A stretch of 60,047 bases of DNA from an uncultured Planctomycetaceae bacterium (GCA_903871805.1 CAIQIE010000383.1:1-60047), one strand, 5' to 3'. Shown: positions 1 to 9,188, numbered from the stretch's first letter. The notes: a model not told the origin generated them from the sequence alone. Numbers and translations are program-made.

Positions 1-318
1 CGAGCCTCACGCCGCAATCGGAACTTGGCAGATTTATGCATTTCACTCTGACGGAGTGACAGAAAACCGCTGACGTGTCTCGATTCTCGATCGGCCCCCA
101 GAATCCGCGGTTGTTGAAACAGCCTGCGGCGGATTCATCCCTGCGGATTGGAATTCAGACGATTATGGGTGGACCGGTTCCGGTGGTGGCACTGCGCTGA
201 GTACCGGCTAATTTCTGGCGTCCTTCATTCTGGGTGCATGGGGCCGGTTTTGGGTGGTTTTTTTGCACAGGCACTGGAGTTCTGCATGCGCGAGAACGAC
301 AGTGTGGGCCCAGTGGTG
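1..318. other. Left-edge intergenic stretch, no gene seen
   Basis: No open frame here has a credible start or protein-like composition. A short inverted repeat (TCACTC/GAGTGA) lies near 44-60. This stretch is downstream of the minus-strand gene that ends at 319, so that gene's 3' end should lie here, but I see no hairpin with a T-tract. Confidence 0.5.
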
Positions 319-1350
319 TCAGAGGGCATCTTTGTTAGGGATTGGTGACACTGCACTGGATGACTCAATTTGCGTGGGATTGAACTCGCAGTCAACCAGG
401 GTTGTGACCCCCCGTCCGGATGGTATGTGAACGCCTTTTCGAAACTGGATTCTCCATAGGTAGCTGTCGGGCTGAAGTGTTTCGTCCGGTAGTGAGGCTG
501 AGGGTATCCATGTGAGGAGTTGCTCGCCGGGTTTTAGCGTCTGACCTGTTTTTTGATCAGTCAGCAGGAAGTTGCTGTCAGGATCCTGCAGGAAGTTAAG
601 CAGGCGGATGGGCTTTTGGGCAGCTTTGTTGACGAGGAGGAACGTGTTAGCGAGTGTGTTGGGATCAGTGGAATGATCCGGAAAGCGGTGTGAGAGGATT
701 GCTGCATCGATGGGTGGGAAGGCATAGTTCTGAGAGAGGTTTTTGAACTGTAGCCAGAGTTTGAGTACAGGCGGAGTCCGTAGTGCAGGTTCCGGCAAGC
801 CGCTGTGGAATTGTTCGAATTCCAAAGGTTCGATGGTGACTTTCACTGGTGTGACCAGCACATCGCCGAATCGTCGCGACTCGCCCAGTCTAAGGTGGTG
901 ACCTGCTGGTAGTGAGGCGGACTCGGGGATTTTCTGGAACTCGTTGGGAGCGAGTGGGCGGACGTCTGGCAGGCTCTCAAGGGGATGTGTTCCGGAAAGC
1001 TGGATTCGTCCCGAGAGTGCGAGGTAGAGCAGGATCGCGGTCACTGCGATGGCATAGGTGGGAAGGAATGCCGGCAGAAAGTTCAACCGACTGTTCTTTT
1101 CGATGTTGTTTGTGTGGGGGGAGATAGTTGCCAGTGACGAGTTTTTTCGAGGGCCGGGGGAGCACTCTGGGTTTGTGGCAGCGGGAGTTGTCTGGAGAGA
1201 TTCGGGGTTGTTGGCAGGGTGTACTGCTGGCGGCATGAGTTCGGGCAACGTGGAAGCAGCGGGAACATCTTCGTTTTCGGGAGCAATTTTGCCGGTAAGG
1301 AAGCTGAAATCCATCGGGTCAGATTTGTTTTGTGGTGGTTTTTCGCCCAT
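319..1350 (-). CDS. Membrane-anchored protein of unknown function
   Basis: A 343-residue protein that I cannot assign a function. The N-terminal ~85 residues are polar and rich in Pro, Asn and Ser, without a signal peptide. One hydrophobic segment follows at about residues 90-113, then a ~220-residue domain with a beta-rich look that begins near the LGESRRFGDVLVTPVKV stretch. The domain resembles a conserved but uncharacterised planctomycete domain that I recall only in general terms. The layout suggests a single-pass protein with a cytoplasmic N-terminus and an extracytoplasmic C-terminal domain. The ATG start at 1350 is preceded by an AAGGTG ribosome-binding site about 7 bases upstream. It is probably transcribed alone. 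Confidence 0.75.
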   Translation of the reverse strand: MGEKPPQNKSDPMDFSFLTGKIAPENEDVPAASTLPELMPPAVHPANNPESLQTTPAATNPECSPGPRKNSSLATISPHTNNIEKNSRLNFLPAFLPTYAIAVTAILLYLALSGRIQLSGTHPLESLPDVRPLAPNEFQKIPESASLPAGHHLRLGESRRFGDVLVTPVKVTIEPLEFEQFHSGLPEPALRTPPVLKLWLQFKNLSQNYAFPPIDAAILSHRFPDHSTDPNTLANTFLLVNKAAQKPIRLLNFLQDPDSNFLLTDQKTGQTLKPGEQLLTWIPSASLPDETLQPDSYLWRIQFRKGVHIPSGRGVTTLVDCEFNPTQIESSSAVSPIPNKDAL

Positions 1351-1540
1351 TTCGGCACCTTGGTAAAGGACGTCTCCGGATTGGATTCAGGCATCAGGAT
1401 CGGCATTTTCGCGTATGGGTGTGGACGGATCGGGCTTTGGCTTTAGTTGTCATCCTGTGGCTGGGTAGATTCTGAAGAAGCTACAGCCCTTTTGAGCTGC
1501 GTGTGGTTTTACCTTGAGAGTGTGACTGGCAGCGCACGAA

Positions 1541-1567
1541 AAAGGGGATCAGCAAACTGATCCCCTT
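1541..1567 (-). terminator. Intrinsic terminator of the YTV-protein gene
   Basis: A perfect 11-bp stem (AAGGGGATCAG / CTGATCCCCTT) closes a 4-base CAAA loop. Read on the minus strand it is followed by a short T run. It lies 30 bases past the stop of the cysteine-rich protein gene. Confidence 0.8.
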
Positions 1568-1597
1568 AAATCATCGTTCGAAAAGTTCGGGCGAACC

Positions 1598-2929
1598 TTA
1601 CTGTGCAGTTGTTTCCGCTGGAACGGCACAGGTTGGGTCACCGCAGGCATCGCCGCAAGGTTCTGCACAGACCTGTACAGGTCGGCAGACAACTCGTGGA
1701 ACGCAGCGTGTCATCGTAACGCATACCTGGCGGGGTACGCATTTGATTCTGGAGACATGACGAGTTTCACAAACCTGACGGCAGACAGTGTATGGCACTT
1801 TGCGGGTGCATACCTGCTGTTGCATGTGACACACGGTGTAAGGAACCTGTTTTGTGCAGGTCTGAGAGACCATCTTGCAGGTTGTGTAGGGAACACGACG
1901 AGTGTGACACTCTTCTGTCCATGAGCAGGTTGTGAAGGGCACTTTGCGAGTGCAGGTCTGGTACGACATTGAGCAAGTAGTATAGGGAACCTGCTTCTGG
2001 CAGGTTTCTGTCACGAAGTTGCAGGTGGTGTAAGGAACTTTCGTGATGCACTGCACAGGTACCTGACGGCACACAGTGTAAGGCACCTGCTTGTGGCAGA
2101 CTTCTGGAACCATCTTTGTGCAGGTGATCGTTTTCTGAATGACTTTGGGAAGCCACTTGCGGCAGCAGACAGTTCGTCCGGGGCACTGAACGCGAACCTT
2201 TTTGCAGCAGCATGGGTTGCATGGGTCACAGACGCATTTTTCGACAACTGGTCCCGGAATGTAATGGCTTTCGGTGACCCATTCTCCGCAGCATTCGTTA
2301 ACAGTTCGGCATTCTGTCACGGGCCGCATAACGGTGTAGCAGACGTCCTTGTAGCAGGTTTGGGTTTCTGTTTTCCATGATGTATTGCAAACATCTTTGT
2401 AGCAGGTCTGGTAGACCGGCTTGCAGACGTTGTAGCAGACGGTGCGGTAACAGGTCTGATAGACGGGTTTGCAGACCGTGTAGCATTCATCGCGGTAGCA
2501 CGTCTGATAGACGGGCTTTCGCACGCGGCAGGTGACATCTCGATAGCAGGTCTGATAGACGGGCTTGCAGACCGTGTAGGAGCAGGTCTTGAAGCAGGTC
2601 TGGTAGACAGGTTTGCAGACCGTATAGCACTCATCACGGTAGCAGGTTTCATAGACGTTCTTCGTGCAGGTCACGGGAATTGTTTCCGTGCACTGGTCGT
2701 AGACAGTCTTGGTGCAGGTGTACTGTTCTGTTTCCCAGATGACTTCCTGTTGAACGCCACAACCCTGGGGTTCAGCGCCACAGCGAGCCGCAACAAAATC
2801 TCCGGAGGGAGAGCAAGCAGATGTTGGACAGCCGAGAAAGCCGCCCTGTCCGAGCAGTCCGGCCATCAAAATTCCGCTGTTCAGCAGCACGGCAACTGCA
2901 GCAGCGGCTCCCAGCATGAGCCTTTTCAT
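1598..2929 (-). CDS. Cysteine-rich YTV-repeat protein, likely cell wall/envelope structural protein
   Basis: A 443-residue secreted protein with an N-terminal signal peptide (about residues 1-24) and 61 cysteines, about 14% of all residues. Zone 1 (residues ~67-200) repeats the unit CYTVCKPVYQTCYRD with variations. A central cysteine cluster follows near 230-257 (CVCDPCNPCCC). Zone 2 (residues ~263-420) repeats KVPYTTC / QTCTRKVPYTVC. From family knowledge, such YTV-motif proteins are planctomycete-specific and were reported from the Rhodopirellula baltica cell wall. Inference: an extracellular layer stabilised by disulfides. The ATG at 2929 has a GAGG ribosome-binding site, and a strong terminator follows the gene, so it is monocistronic. 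Repeat numbers vary in this family, so length alone says little. Confidence 0.88.
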   Translation of the reverse strand: MKRLMLGAAAAVAVLLNSGILMAGLLGQGGFLGCPTSACSPSGDFVAARCGAEPQGCGVQQEVIWETEQYTCTKTVYDQCTETIPVTCTKNVYETCYRDECYTVCKPVYQTCFKTCSYTVCKPVYQTCYRDVTCRVRKPVYQTCYRDECYTVCKPVYQTCYRTVCYNVCKPVYQTCYKDVCNTSWKTETQTCYKDVCYTVMRPVTECRTVNECCGEWVTESHYIPGPVVEKCVCDPCNPCCCKKVRVQCPGRTVCCRKWLPKVIQKTITCTKMVPEVCHKQVPYTVCRQVPVQCITKVPYTTCNFVTETCQKQVPYTTCSMSYQTCTRKVPFTTCSWTEECHTRRVPYTTCKMVSQTCTKQVPYTVCHMQQQVCTRKVPYTVCRQVCETRHVSRIKCVPRQVCVTMTRCVPRVVCRPVQVCAEPCGDACGDPTCAVPAETTAQ

Positions 2930-3462
2930 TGCCTTACCTCAATTAATTCTGATGAGTGAAACACGATCTCCGAGAAGACACGGAGTCCTGTCCGTTCTTT
3001 CGTCGCTCGTATTTACACGACTTGATTTTCGGAAGTGATGTGCGTCGCGGTTATCCGAGAAGCACAATCTGCCGCTGAATAATCCGAAGGACCGAAACAA
3101 ACCGGAAATTCATTGTCTGTGAATGCCGGGCGGGTTTAATCCCACGTGATTCAACCATGTTGTCGGAGGGTATTTTCCAGGCAGTAACGGCGAAGGCGAC
3201 GACGCCAGCCCGAGGTCAGCCTCTGACAGACTTCAACGCCCGAAGATACTCGAAAAGGCCCAGTTACTGCTCGACTGAAATGCCGGATCTGACCAGTATT
3301 CCCCTGGGGTCTGGGAATGAGGATTCGCTTCGTCGGCAAATTGGGCCGGGTCAGTTGTTGACCCGGCGGATTTTGCTAAACTTCCTCAAGGCGAGTGTTT
3401 CAGGCGACGAATACAGAGGTCGTCAGAGATGCTGGATTCGTCCGGCAGTATTTGCCAGTTGT
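2930..3462. other. Intergenic region before the tRNA
   Basis: Holds the upstream (promoter) region of the minus-strand YTV gene and the plus-strand upstream region of the tRNA. Small open frames here are not protein-like. I could not identify -35/-10 boxes with confidence. Confidence 0.5.
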
Positions 3463-3536
3463 GGCGGCGTAGCTCAGTTGGTTAGAGCAGCGGAATCATA
3501 ATCCGCGTGTCGGGGGTTCAAATCCCTCCGCCGCTA
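3463..3536 (+). tRNA. tRNA with anticodon CAT (elongator Met most likely)
   Basis: A 74-base cloverleaf without an encoded CCA. The acceptor stem GGCGGCG pairs with CGCCGCT, with a G-U first pair. The D-arm is GCTC/GAGC. The anticodon stem GCGGA/TCCGC closes the loop ATCATAA, giving anticodon CAT. The T-arm is GGGGG-TTCAAAT-CCCTC, and the discriminator base is A. The overall sequence resembles elongator tRNA-Met. A tRNA-Ile2 with a lysidine-modified anticodon has the same DNA anticodon and cannot be fully excluded. The G-U closing pair is not the mismatch typical of bacterial initiators. Confidence 0.93.
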
Positions 3537-4071
3537 TTTGTAGTGTTCTGTGTCATGATTCTAAGTGGTCATGGCAACGGGCCGGTGTGAAAGGGCTGTG
3601 GTTGAACTTTGTGTTGCCTGGCAAATTGCGGGGCGGGCAAAGTTTAGACTGGACTGCCTTGTCGCATCGGCCTTTTTTTTTGTTGGAAGCGGTTAGGCAG
3701 ATCCGACGGCAAGTCTGGGATCCATGGCTGGTCCTGGACCTGTCGGTGTTTCAGGGCTGCAGCAAATTCTGCCGGTTATGGCAGAGCCGATACAGATTGC
3801 CGTTTACCGTTGAAGTGTGTGAGTCCAGTGGAGCGTGGTTCGGCGACAGGCCATCTCCTGAAGACGCACACTCCTAAGGCACCGCCGGGTCTCCTGGTTG
3901 CGGTGCTGAATGTCGGTGACTGGGATTCAGATGATTTCGTCGTCCGAGCTGCAAGTGACAGCGGTTCGGCAGACTGACGGGACTTAACTCTTTGACTGAT
4001 CGCACATTGGCGAAAGGCCGCTGTAGAGATGTGTCGACCGCTGGTCTCTGTCGTGGCACCGAATTTGGGAA
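3537..4071. other. Intergenic region, no gene seen
   Basis: Lies between the tRNA and the stop of the AroDE-like gene, which converges on it. Open frames here have poor composition and no recognisable motifs. I see no clear terminator for either neighbour. Confidence 0.5.
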
Positions 4072-5517
4072 TCAGGAACCGAGTCCTTTCTGGAAGGCGG
4101 TTTCAGGCAGTTCCCTGCCGGTCAGCAGGCGAAAGTGCAGTTTGATTTGTTCGACAAAGACAGACGTGGGATCAACGTATCGGGCTCCGCGAAGTCGGGC
4201 TTCTTCAGCAAACTCGGAACCCGTAATTCCGGCACTGAGATCTACGACCGTCTGGCGTTCGCGAATGATTGATGGATTCAGTTGACCTTTGCCAAGGCCG
4301 CAGGGCATACCGTAGTCAGCGATGACAATGGTATCCGCCCGAAGGTCAAACACGGCATTCCACTGGACGTGTCTGACGCCGGCTTGTCGCGCGATTGCCG
4401 CTGCGGAGTTATCCGAGAATCCTGCGAGGCTGACTGCTGCGCCTTTTTGGGCAAAGTATTCTGCGATACCGAGAGCAGTTGTGGATTGCCCGAGAACGGT
4501 GACTGCGCCCCGTCCGGTCCAGTCGTCGACACCGGTCAGACGTCTACCGGCGAGATCAATTGCAGAATATGCGTTACGGACAGGTTTCCAGCCCTGAGGG
4601 GTTTCCAGGAGGACATCGATGGGGTGTGCAGCAGGAGCAGAGGGATCCGGCGCTGTCACCATGGAGGACAGGTCTCCTCGCCATTCAGGATCCACGATCA
4701 GTGCATTGATCTTCATTTTTTCCAGCATTTTTGGGAATTTTAAGAGATCTCCCGGGAGCATTGGCAGGCACCGAATGGGTTTGTCCATCTCCTGGAAGGC
4801 GGCATTGAGTACGCGTGCTGCGATATTTTCAGAATCGCCGCTGCCGATGATCCCAAGGAATCGGGTTTTACCGCTGATTTCATCCCAATGGTAATCCTCC
4901 TTAAGCTGCCAGACGGTGGGTTGGTTTTCAAAGGATTCCATGCCTCGTTCGAGAGCGGCATAGATCCATGGGGAGCCGTATTTTCGTCCGAGCAGCGAGA
5001 AGGTGAGACCTGACTTTCCAAGTCCCAGACCAACGACGGGGAGCTCACGGGGTTGAGTAACGGCAGCGAGCAGCGGCCATGCGGCATCGAGGTCTTCGGT
5101 GAGCCATGTAAACTTGACGGCATCGGCTTTTGCCTGTCGGCATTGTTCGAAGATGTCATCGATTTTTGAGAGGGGGCGATTCAGGCTGGCGAAGGAAACG
5201 AGGCGTTTGGTGTTTCCATAGCGGGGTATGTTCTGAGCGATATCAAGATCGAGTTCGACCCATGCGGGCCCTGCAACGATAGCTTCGCGCAGGAGCTGAA
5301 TTCTCTGTTGCTCGGTGCCTTTCCATTGCCCCCCGTCTTTTTCACTTCGGCAGGAGATCATAATGGGTTTATCCACGACGCGGAGCAGGTCGCCCACGTT
5401 AGGTTCTGCGATAAAGTGGTCAAGGCAGAGTTCAATCAGGTCGCATCGTCTGCTGGCGTTCAGCAGATCAGCAGGTGCCAGCGTTCGGGACGTTGGAGTG
5501 ACGGTGATACAGATCAT
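4072..5517 (-). CDS. AroDE-like protein (3-dehydroquinate dehydratase + shikimate dehydrogenase fold), probably catalytically altered
   Basis: 481 residues with two domains. Residues ~1-215 follow the type I 3-dehydroquinate dehydratase pattern: ELCLDH, SCRSEKDGG, VELDL, and the Schiff-base lysine at K135 in AVKFTW. Residues ~219-481 follow the AroE pattern, clearest at the C-terminus (RGARYVDP...FRLLTGRELP). Compared by eye with E. coli, key residues look lost. The dehydratase histidine region reads SFASLN, and the substrate-binding Arg aligns with Ser near 174. The AroE NVTxPHK motif reads LIVDPEWRG, and the nucleotide-binding GxGG reads GQSTTA. It may therefore be a pseudoenzyme or have a shifted function. 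I chose the ATG at 5517, 78 bases inside the longest frame, because an AGGAG site lies 8 bases upstream and the domain starts there. Confidence 0.75.
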   Translation of the reverse strand: MICITVTPTSRTLAPADLLNASRRCDLIELCLDHFIAEPNVGDLLRVVDKPIMISCRSEKDGGQWKGTEQQRIQLLREAIVAGPAWVELDLDIAQNIPRYGNTKRLVSFASLNRPLSKIDDIFEQCRQAKADAVKFTWLTEDLDAAWPLLAAVTQPRELPVVGLGLGKSGLTFSLLGRKYGSPWIYAALERGMESFENQPTVWQLKEDYHWDEISGKTRFLGIIGSGDSENIAARVLNAAFQEMDKPIRCLPMLPGDLLKFPKMLEKMKINALIVDPEWRGDLSSMVTAPDPSAPAAHPIDVLLETPQGWKPVRNAYSAIDLAGRRLTGVDDWTGRGAVTVLGQSTTALGIAEYFAQKGAAVSLAGFSDNSAAAIARQAGVRHVQWNAVFDLRADTIVIADYGMPCGLGKGQLNPSIIRERQTVVDLSAGITGSEFAEEARLRGARYVDPTSVFVEQIKLHFRLLTGRELPETAFQKGLGS

Positions 5518-5597
5518 GGAAGAAACTCCTGCGCGTTGACGGAAACCTGAAAGAGCAGCAGGGGGGGAAGAGAGAAGTTTTTTGATGGAGCCCACAA

Positions 5598-5626
5598 CAA
5601 AAAAACGCCTGCGTCTGGCAGGCGTT
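5598..5626 (-). terminator. Intrinsic terminator after the coiled-coil protein gene
   Basis: A perfect 9-bp stem (AACGCCTGC / GCAGGCGTT) with a 5-base loop, followed on the minus strand by a run of Ts. It sits 30 bases downstream of the stop at 5656 and separates that gene from the AroDE-like gene. Confidence 0.85.
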
Positions 5627-5655
5627 TGGGGGATTGCGGGAGACGAGGCCGGAGC

Positions 5656-7197
5656 TTATTCCTGGTTATTGGTGTTTTTATACAGCGCACTGGTTGAACC
5701 AGTGGATGGAAACACTTTTCGCGAGCGTCCGCTTACAGATCCGGAAATTGCTGCTGAGCTGGACCGGGATCCGAATGTTGCATTCACGGACGTACTTTTG
5801 GCTCCGTTTGGCAGGTTCGCAGGGAACGGCTTGGTTGGGCTCCACGCGAGACTCTTCCGGGAGTATCCGATGTAATCAAGGAAGCGGGACAGGCTCAGAA
5901 CGTAGACGCCATTATCAGTTGCTGCCTGCTCCATTTTTACTTTGATCGCCCTGATTTTGTTGTTCAATTCTTTCTGAACAGTGTCCTGAGTGTTTTCGTC
6001 GCCGAGGTCTGCAACGAGTACAAAGCGGGTACTGGAGGTGATGCTGCTGTAGATATCAGACTCGCTGAGTTGTTCTGAGTTTCGTCCGAGAATCTTTGCT
6101 TCGTCATTCACTTCCAGCGAGATACTGGCCCCGTTTGCAGCCACGATTCGGCGGAATTCTTCACGATCACTTCCCGGATTCCCATCGAAATCGAGACCGC
6201 CAACAATTGCGATTTCCAGAGGCTGGCCGGGAGAAAAGATCGGCGAATAGATCGGATCATTGACCGCCATCGGTTCGCCCAGTTTCGGGTCGACGATATC
6301 GGCACGCGACAGACCTGGTCCCAGGATTTCGGTGATAACTAATTTCCCTTTCAGGTCCTTGTCACTCTGAGGAAGCCCCACTCCGGAGTTGATCTGACTA
6401 TAGACAGAGAACGTGGTGCCGACTCGAAGTTTATCGCGGCTACCGATATCCACAAAGGCGGTCTGAGTGTTTTGGTCGATGAACGTCAGTCTTCCGGCGG
6501 GGCGTTCAAAATTCAGATTTTCCAGGCTGAATTTGGCGGCTCGGAGTTTCTTCAGGGTGTCTCTCTGCAGGCTGATTTCTTCTCGCAGAGTGGTGATTTC
6601 ACGTTCTTTTTCTTCCCGGAAATCGGAGAATTCTGTCTGCACGGTGGTCAGCTGCGACTTCAATTCGTCAATCTGATCTTCCCGTTGTTTCAATTGTTCG
6701 CCGTGAATCGTTTCCTGTTCTGAGAGCTTGGCGTCTTTTTGCTTCAAAGCGTCTTCGAGCGATTTCAGCGAGTTCTGATGGCTTACGGCAGCCTGATTCA
6801 ATTCCGCGACTTTGACATTCAATTGAACGAGACGTTCCTGGGCAGAGGATTTCTCTGCGTCGCGGTCATTGGCATTTGTTACCATGGCAGATTCGATGGT
6901 ATCGGGAACGGTTGTTCCATTACCGGCACGCTTGGCGATTTCCAGTTTGGCGTTCGCCACAATGTCATCGACTTCAGGTTCGGGACGGCCAATTGTGGTT
7001 TTCAGGCTGGTAAGATCCTGATTCAGGCCATTAATGACGCCTTTTGCGTCTGATTCCGCTTTTTTGGCCGCGGCCAGATCACGTTCGACATCCGTATTGT
7101 GCGACCATGTCATGTACCATGCAACGGAGAGTCCGAAGGTGAGGAGAACGAAGACGGACAGGGAAATCACCAAGCCGTTGCTGTCTTTTGACGCCAT
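5656..7197 (-). CDS. Single-pass membrane protein with long coiled coil, unknown function
   Basis: A 513-residue protein I do not recognise. A transmembrane helix lies at about residues 10-29 (VISLSVFVLLTFGLSVAWYM), followed by a long, probably extracytoplasmic heptad-like coiled coil from about 40 to 220 (many K, E, Q, L). A globular region of mixed composition covers ~225-440, and a Ser/Lys-rich tail starts with SRKSLAWSP. The layout resembles envelope proteins with a coiled-coil stalk; MreC shows a related architecture, but no specific similarity was found. The ATG at 7197 is supported by a GAGG site 7 bases upstream. A terminator follows and about 1 kb of empty sequence precedes the gene, so it is a single-gene unit. 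Confidence 0.78.
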   Translation of the reverse strand: MASKDSNGLVISLSVFVLLTFGLSVAWYMTWSHNTDVERDLAAAKKAESDAKGVINGLNQDLTSLKTTIGRPEPEVDDIVANAKLEIAKRAGNGTTVPDTIESAMVTNANDRDAEKSSAQERLVQLNVKVAELNQAAVSHQNSLKSLEDALKQKDAKLSEQETIHGEQLKQREDQIDELKSQLTTVQTEFSDFREEKEREITTLREEISLQRDTLKKLRAAKFSLENLNFERPAGRLTFIDQNTQTAFVDIGSRDKLRVGTTFSVYSQINSGVGLPQSDKDLKGKLVITEILGPGLSRADIVDPKLGEPMAVNDPIYSPIFSPGQPLEIAIVGGLDFDGNPGSDREEFRRIVAANGASISLEVNDEAKILGRNSEQLSESDIYSSITSSTRFVLVADLGDENTQDTVQKELNNKIRAIKVKMEQAATDNGVYVLSLSRFLDYIGYSRKSLAWSPTKPFPANLPNGAKSTSVNATFGSRSSSAAISGSVSGRSRKVFPSTGSTSALYKNTNNQE

Positions 7198-8256
7198 GAC
7201 TGAACCTCATTCCAGACGGCCAACACAGGCCGTTCAATATCATCCCCTGCGGGACATACCAGAGGCATTCTTCCGGTATCATCCCGGAAAAACGATCGGA
7301 GGAAACACTCGGGCACCTGCAGCCTGCTTGAAACGCCGTTAAAGCGAATTTCGCACTGAAAAAGCTGAAGGTTTCCAACAGAATCAACGCGACCATGCGA
7401 AGAGTTGTCAGGAATAACGATTCACACTCTGGAAAACGACAAGTTCTTCGTTGACCATGAATCAACCCCGGAGTCCATCCCTGAGGCACTGATATGCAGT
7501 CAGATCATCAGAAATGCACTGCAAATCCTGCGGAAAACAGGAAAAACAGGCAATGTCCGATGAAGATAACGGTCCTTGCGGTGTAGTCAAGAAGTTCTTT
7601 TGGTCTCCGAGACTTACGCCGTTTTTTTCGGACCATTCCGTCGTATTGCCTTTGAGTGCTGTTTGCAGACTCAAATTCAAACGACTGCTGCATTATCACT
7701 TGTCTGTCTTCGGATGGATGGGATTCGGAAATTTGCTGAGTTTTTCAGAGAACCGCCTGCAGCAGACGTAGTAAAAAGACCGGCAATACTCGCCGGAATG
7801 GTTATAGCGGTTGTTCGCATGGACAATTGCCTGTAACCGTCTGGTCGCGTGGTCGCGGGAGGCTGCACGCGAAAATCTGCTGTCGCATTCAGCGTGCAGA
7901 GGGATTCTGATGAATCCAGGGGATACAGTGGGCTAATGTTCGGAGATGGGGGGGCTCCTGAACGCTTCACCTGCTGTGAAAAACAAAGTCGAAATCTGTG
8001 TTCAGCTTTTTTTTGTCGCTGTGATGTTTGCCAGAATGGCATCCCGCGGAAGTATTTTGGTGGGGCCTGTCAGCTTCCCTGTCAGTAATCTGGGGGAGCA
8101 TTTCGGGGGATCCCGGCGGACACGGCCTTGTTTTCCGCCCTAATGGCACAGGCCACGGTGCTGTTCCTTGACCACAGGCTGGCCAACTTCAATAATCCGC
8201 CTCTGTCGCCGGGCGTATTCTCCCGGCATCCTGCCACATACGGAGTCGATCTGGAA
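7198..8256. other. Long (about 1.06 kb) intergenic region between divergent genes
   Basis: Separates the minus-strand coiled-coil gene from the plus-strand zinc-finger gene. Candidate frames of 60-135 codons exist on both strands, but none has repeated structure, a convincing ribosome-binding site or a recognisable motif. The region must hold both promoters. I see no strong hairpin or RNA motif. Confidence 0.45.
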
Positions 8257-8646
8257 ATGAAGCCTGAAGAACTCAGTGAATTCCGAGCGCTGCTGAAACT
8301 CCTGCGAGCGAGGATTCGAGGTGATGTGGAGCAACTGCAGGAAGAAGTATTCTCGGGCTCAGAGTCCGGAAGCGACCAGCGGTCGTCCAATCACATGGCC
8401 GAGATGGGCTCGGACGCATGGGATCTGGAATTTTCGCTGCAGCTGGTGGAAAGTGACCAGGGTGTTCTGGATGAAATTAACTATGCCCTGAAGAAGCTGG
8501 ATGATGGAAGTTACGGGCAGTGCGAGATGTGCACCGAGCAGGGCAAGCCAGAATCTCGTGCTCGAATTCCCAGAAATCGTCTGCAGGTGATTCCCTATGC
8601 ACGCAACTGCATTGAGTGCGAGCGAGAGAAGGAAAAACGCCGCTGA
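8257..8646 (+). CDS. TraR/DksA-family C4 zinc-finger protein
   Basis: 129 residues. The N-terminal half is an acidic/basic helical region (MKPEELSEFRALLKLL onward), followed by NYALKKLDDGSYGQC, the usual lead into the DksA/TraR zinc finger. The finger is CEMC...CIEC with 25 residues between the cysteine pairs, longer than the 17 of E. coli DksA. Family members bind RNA polymerase through the secondary channel and modulate transcription initiation; whether this one does is inferred. The ATG at 8257 was chosen because family similarity starts there and GGAG lies 11 bases upstream. A longer version from 8128 is possible but its N-terminus is not family-like. The stop overlaps the lspA start (TGATG), implying translational coupling. 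Confidence 0.85.
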   Translation: MKPEELSEFRALLKLLRARIRGDVEQLQEEVFSGSESGSDQRSSNHMAEMGSDAWDLEFSLQLVESDQGVLDEINYALKKLDDGSYGQCEMCTEQGKPESRARIPRNRLQVIPYARNCIECEREKEKRR

Positions 8647-9188
8647 TGGAACTCTATCCTCGCAGCCGAATCGCGGTCTTCAGTGCATTGACTGTGGTCT
8701 GCCTGGTAATCGACCTTGGCAGCAAATCCCTGGTGTTTAAAAAAATGGGGGGGCCTTTTCAGCGGACCGGGTGGTTACTGGATTCGTGGGTACGATTCGA
8801 ACTTCATACAAGTCTGAATCGTGGGGCGCTGTGGGGACTGGGACAGGGATTTGCACTTTGGTTTGCCGCCCTCAGTGTCTGTGCGTTTATCGGGATTGTC
8901 TACTGGTTGTTCCTCCGAGGAGCAGCCAAAAGTTTGTGGCTGACGATTGCCCTGGGGCAGGTTGCCGGAGGAACGCTGGGAAATCTTTACGACCGTCTGG
9001 GTCTGCATGGTGTATCATTTCCTGGTGAAGACCGGCCGGCATTGGCAGTCAGAGATTTTCTGCATTTCATGTTCGGTAGTTTCGACTGGGCGATTTTTAA
9101 TCTGGCCGACTCGTTTCTGGTGATTGGAGCGGCGATGCTTTTTGTGCAGTCGTTCAAAGAAGAGAAGGTTTCGGACGACGTTTCCTAA
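8646..9188 (+). CDS. lspA: Lipoprotein signal peptidase (signal peptidase II)
   Basis: A 180-residue inner-membrane aspartic peptidase that cleaves signal peptides of diacylglyceryl-modified prolipoproteins. All family boxes are visible: DLGSKSL (23-29), NRGALWG (58-64), GGTLGNLYDR (108-117), VRDFL with catalytic Asp137, and FNLADS with catalytic Asp155. Four hydrophobic segments fit the expected topology, and the length matches the family (~160-180). The start overlaps the stop of the upstream TraR/DksA-type gene, so the two are cotranscribed. Several lipoproteins with lipoboxes are encoded elsewhere in the window and are plausible substrates. Confidence 0.95.
   Translation: MELYPRSRIAVFSALTVVCLVIDLGSKSLVFKKMGGPFQRTGWLLDSWVRFELHTSLNRGALWGLGQGFALWFAALSVCAFIGIVYWLFLRGAAKSLWLTIALGQVAGGTLGNLYDRLGLHGVSFPGEDRPALAVRDFLHFMFGSFDWAIFNLADSFLVIGAAMLFVQSFKEEKVSDDVS

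Noticed and set aside
7514-7771. 85-codon frame beginning with a CxxC pair
   Set aside because: Only one cysteine pair and no second motif; the rest is not protein-like, and no ribosome-binding site was seen.
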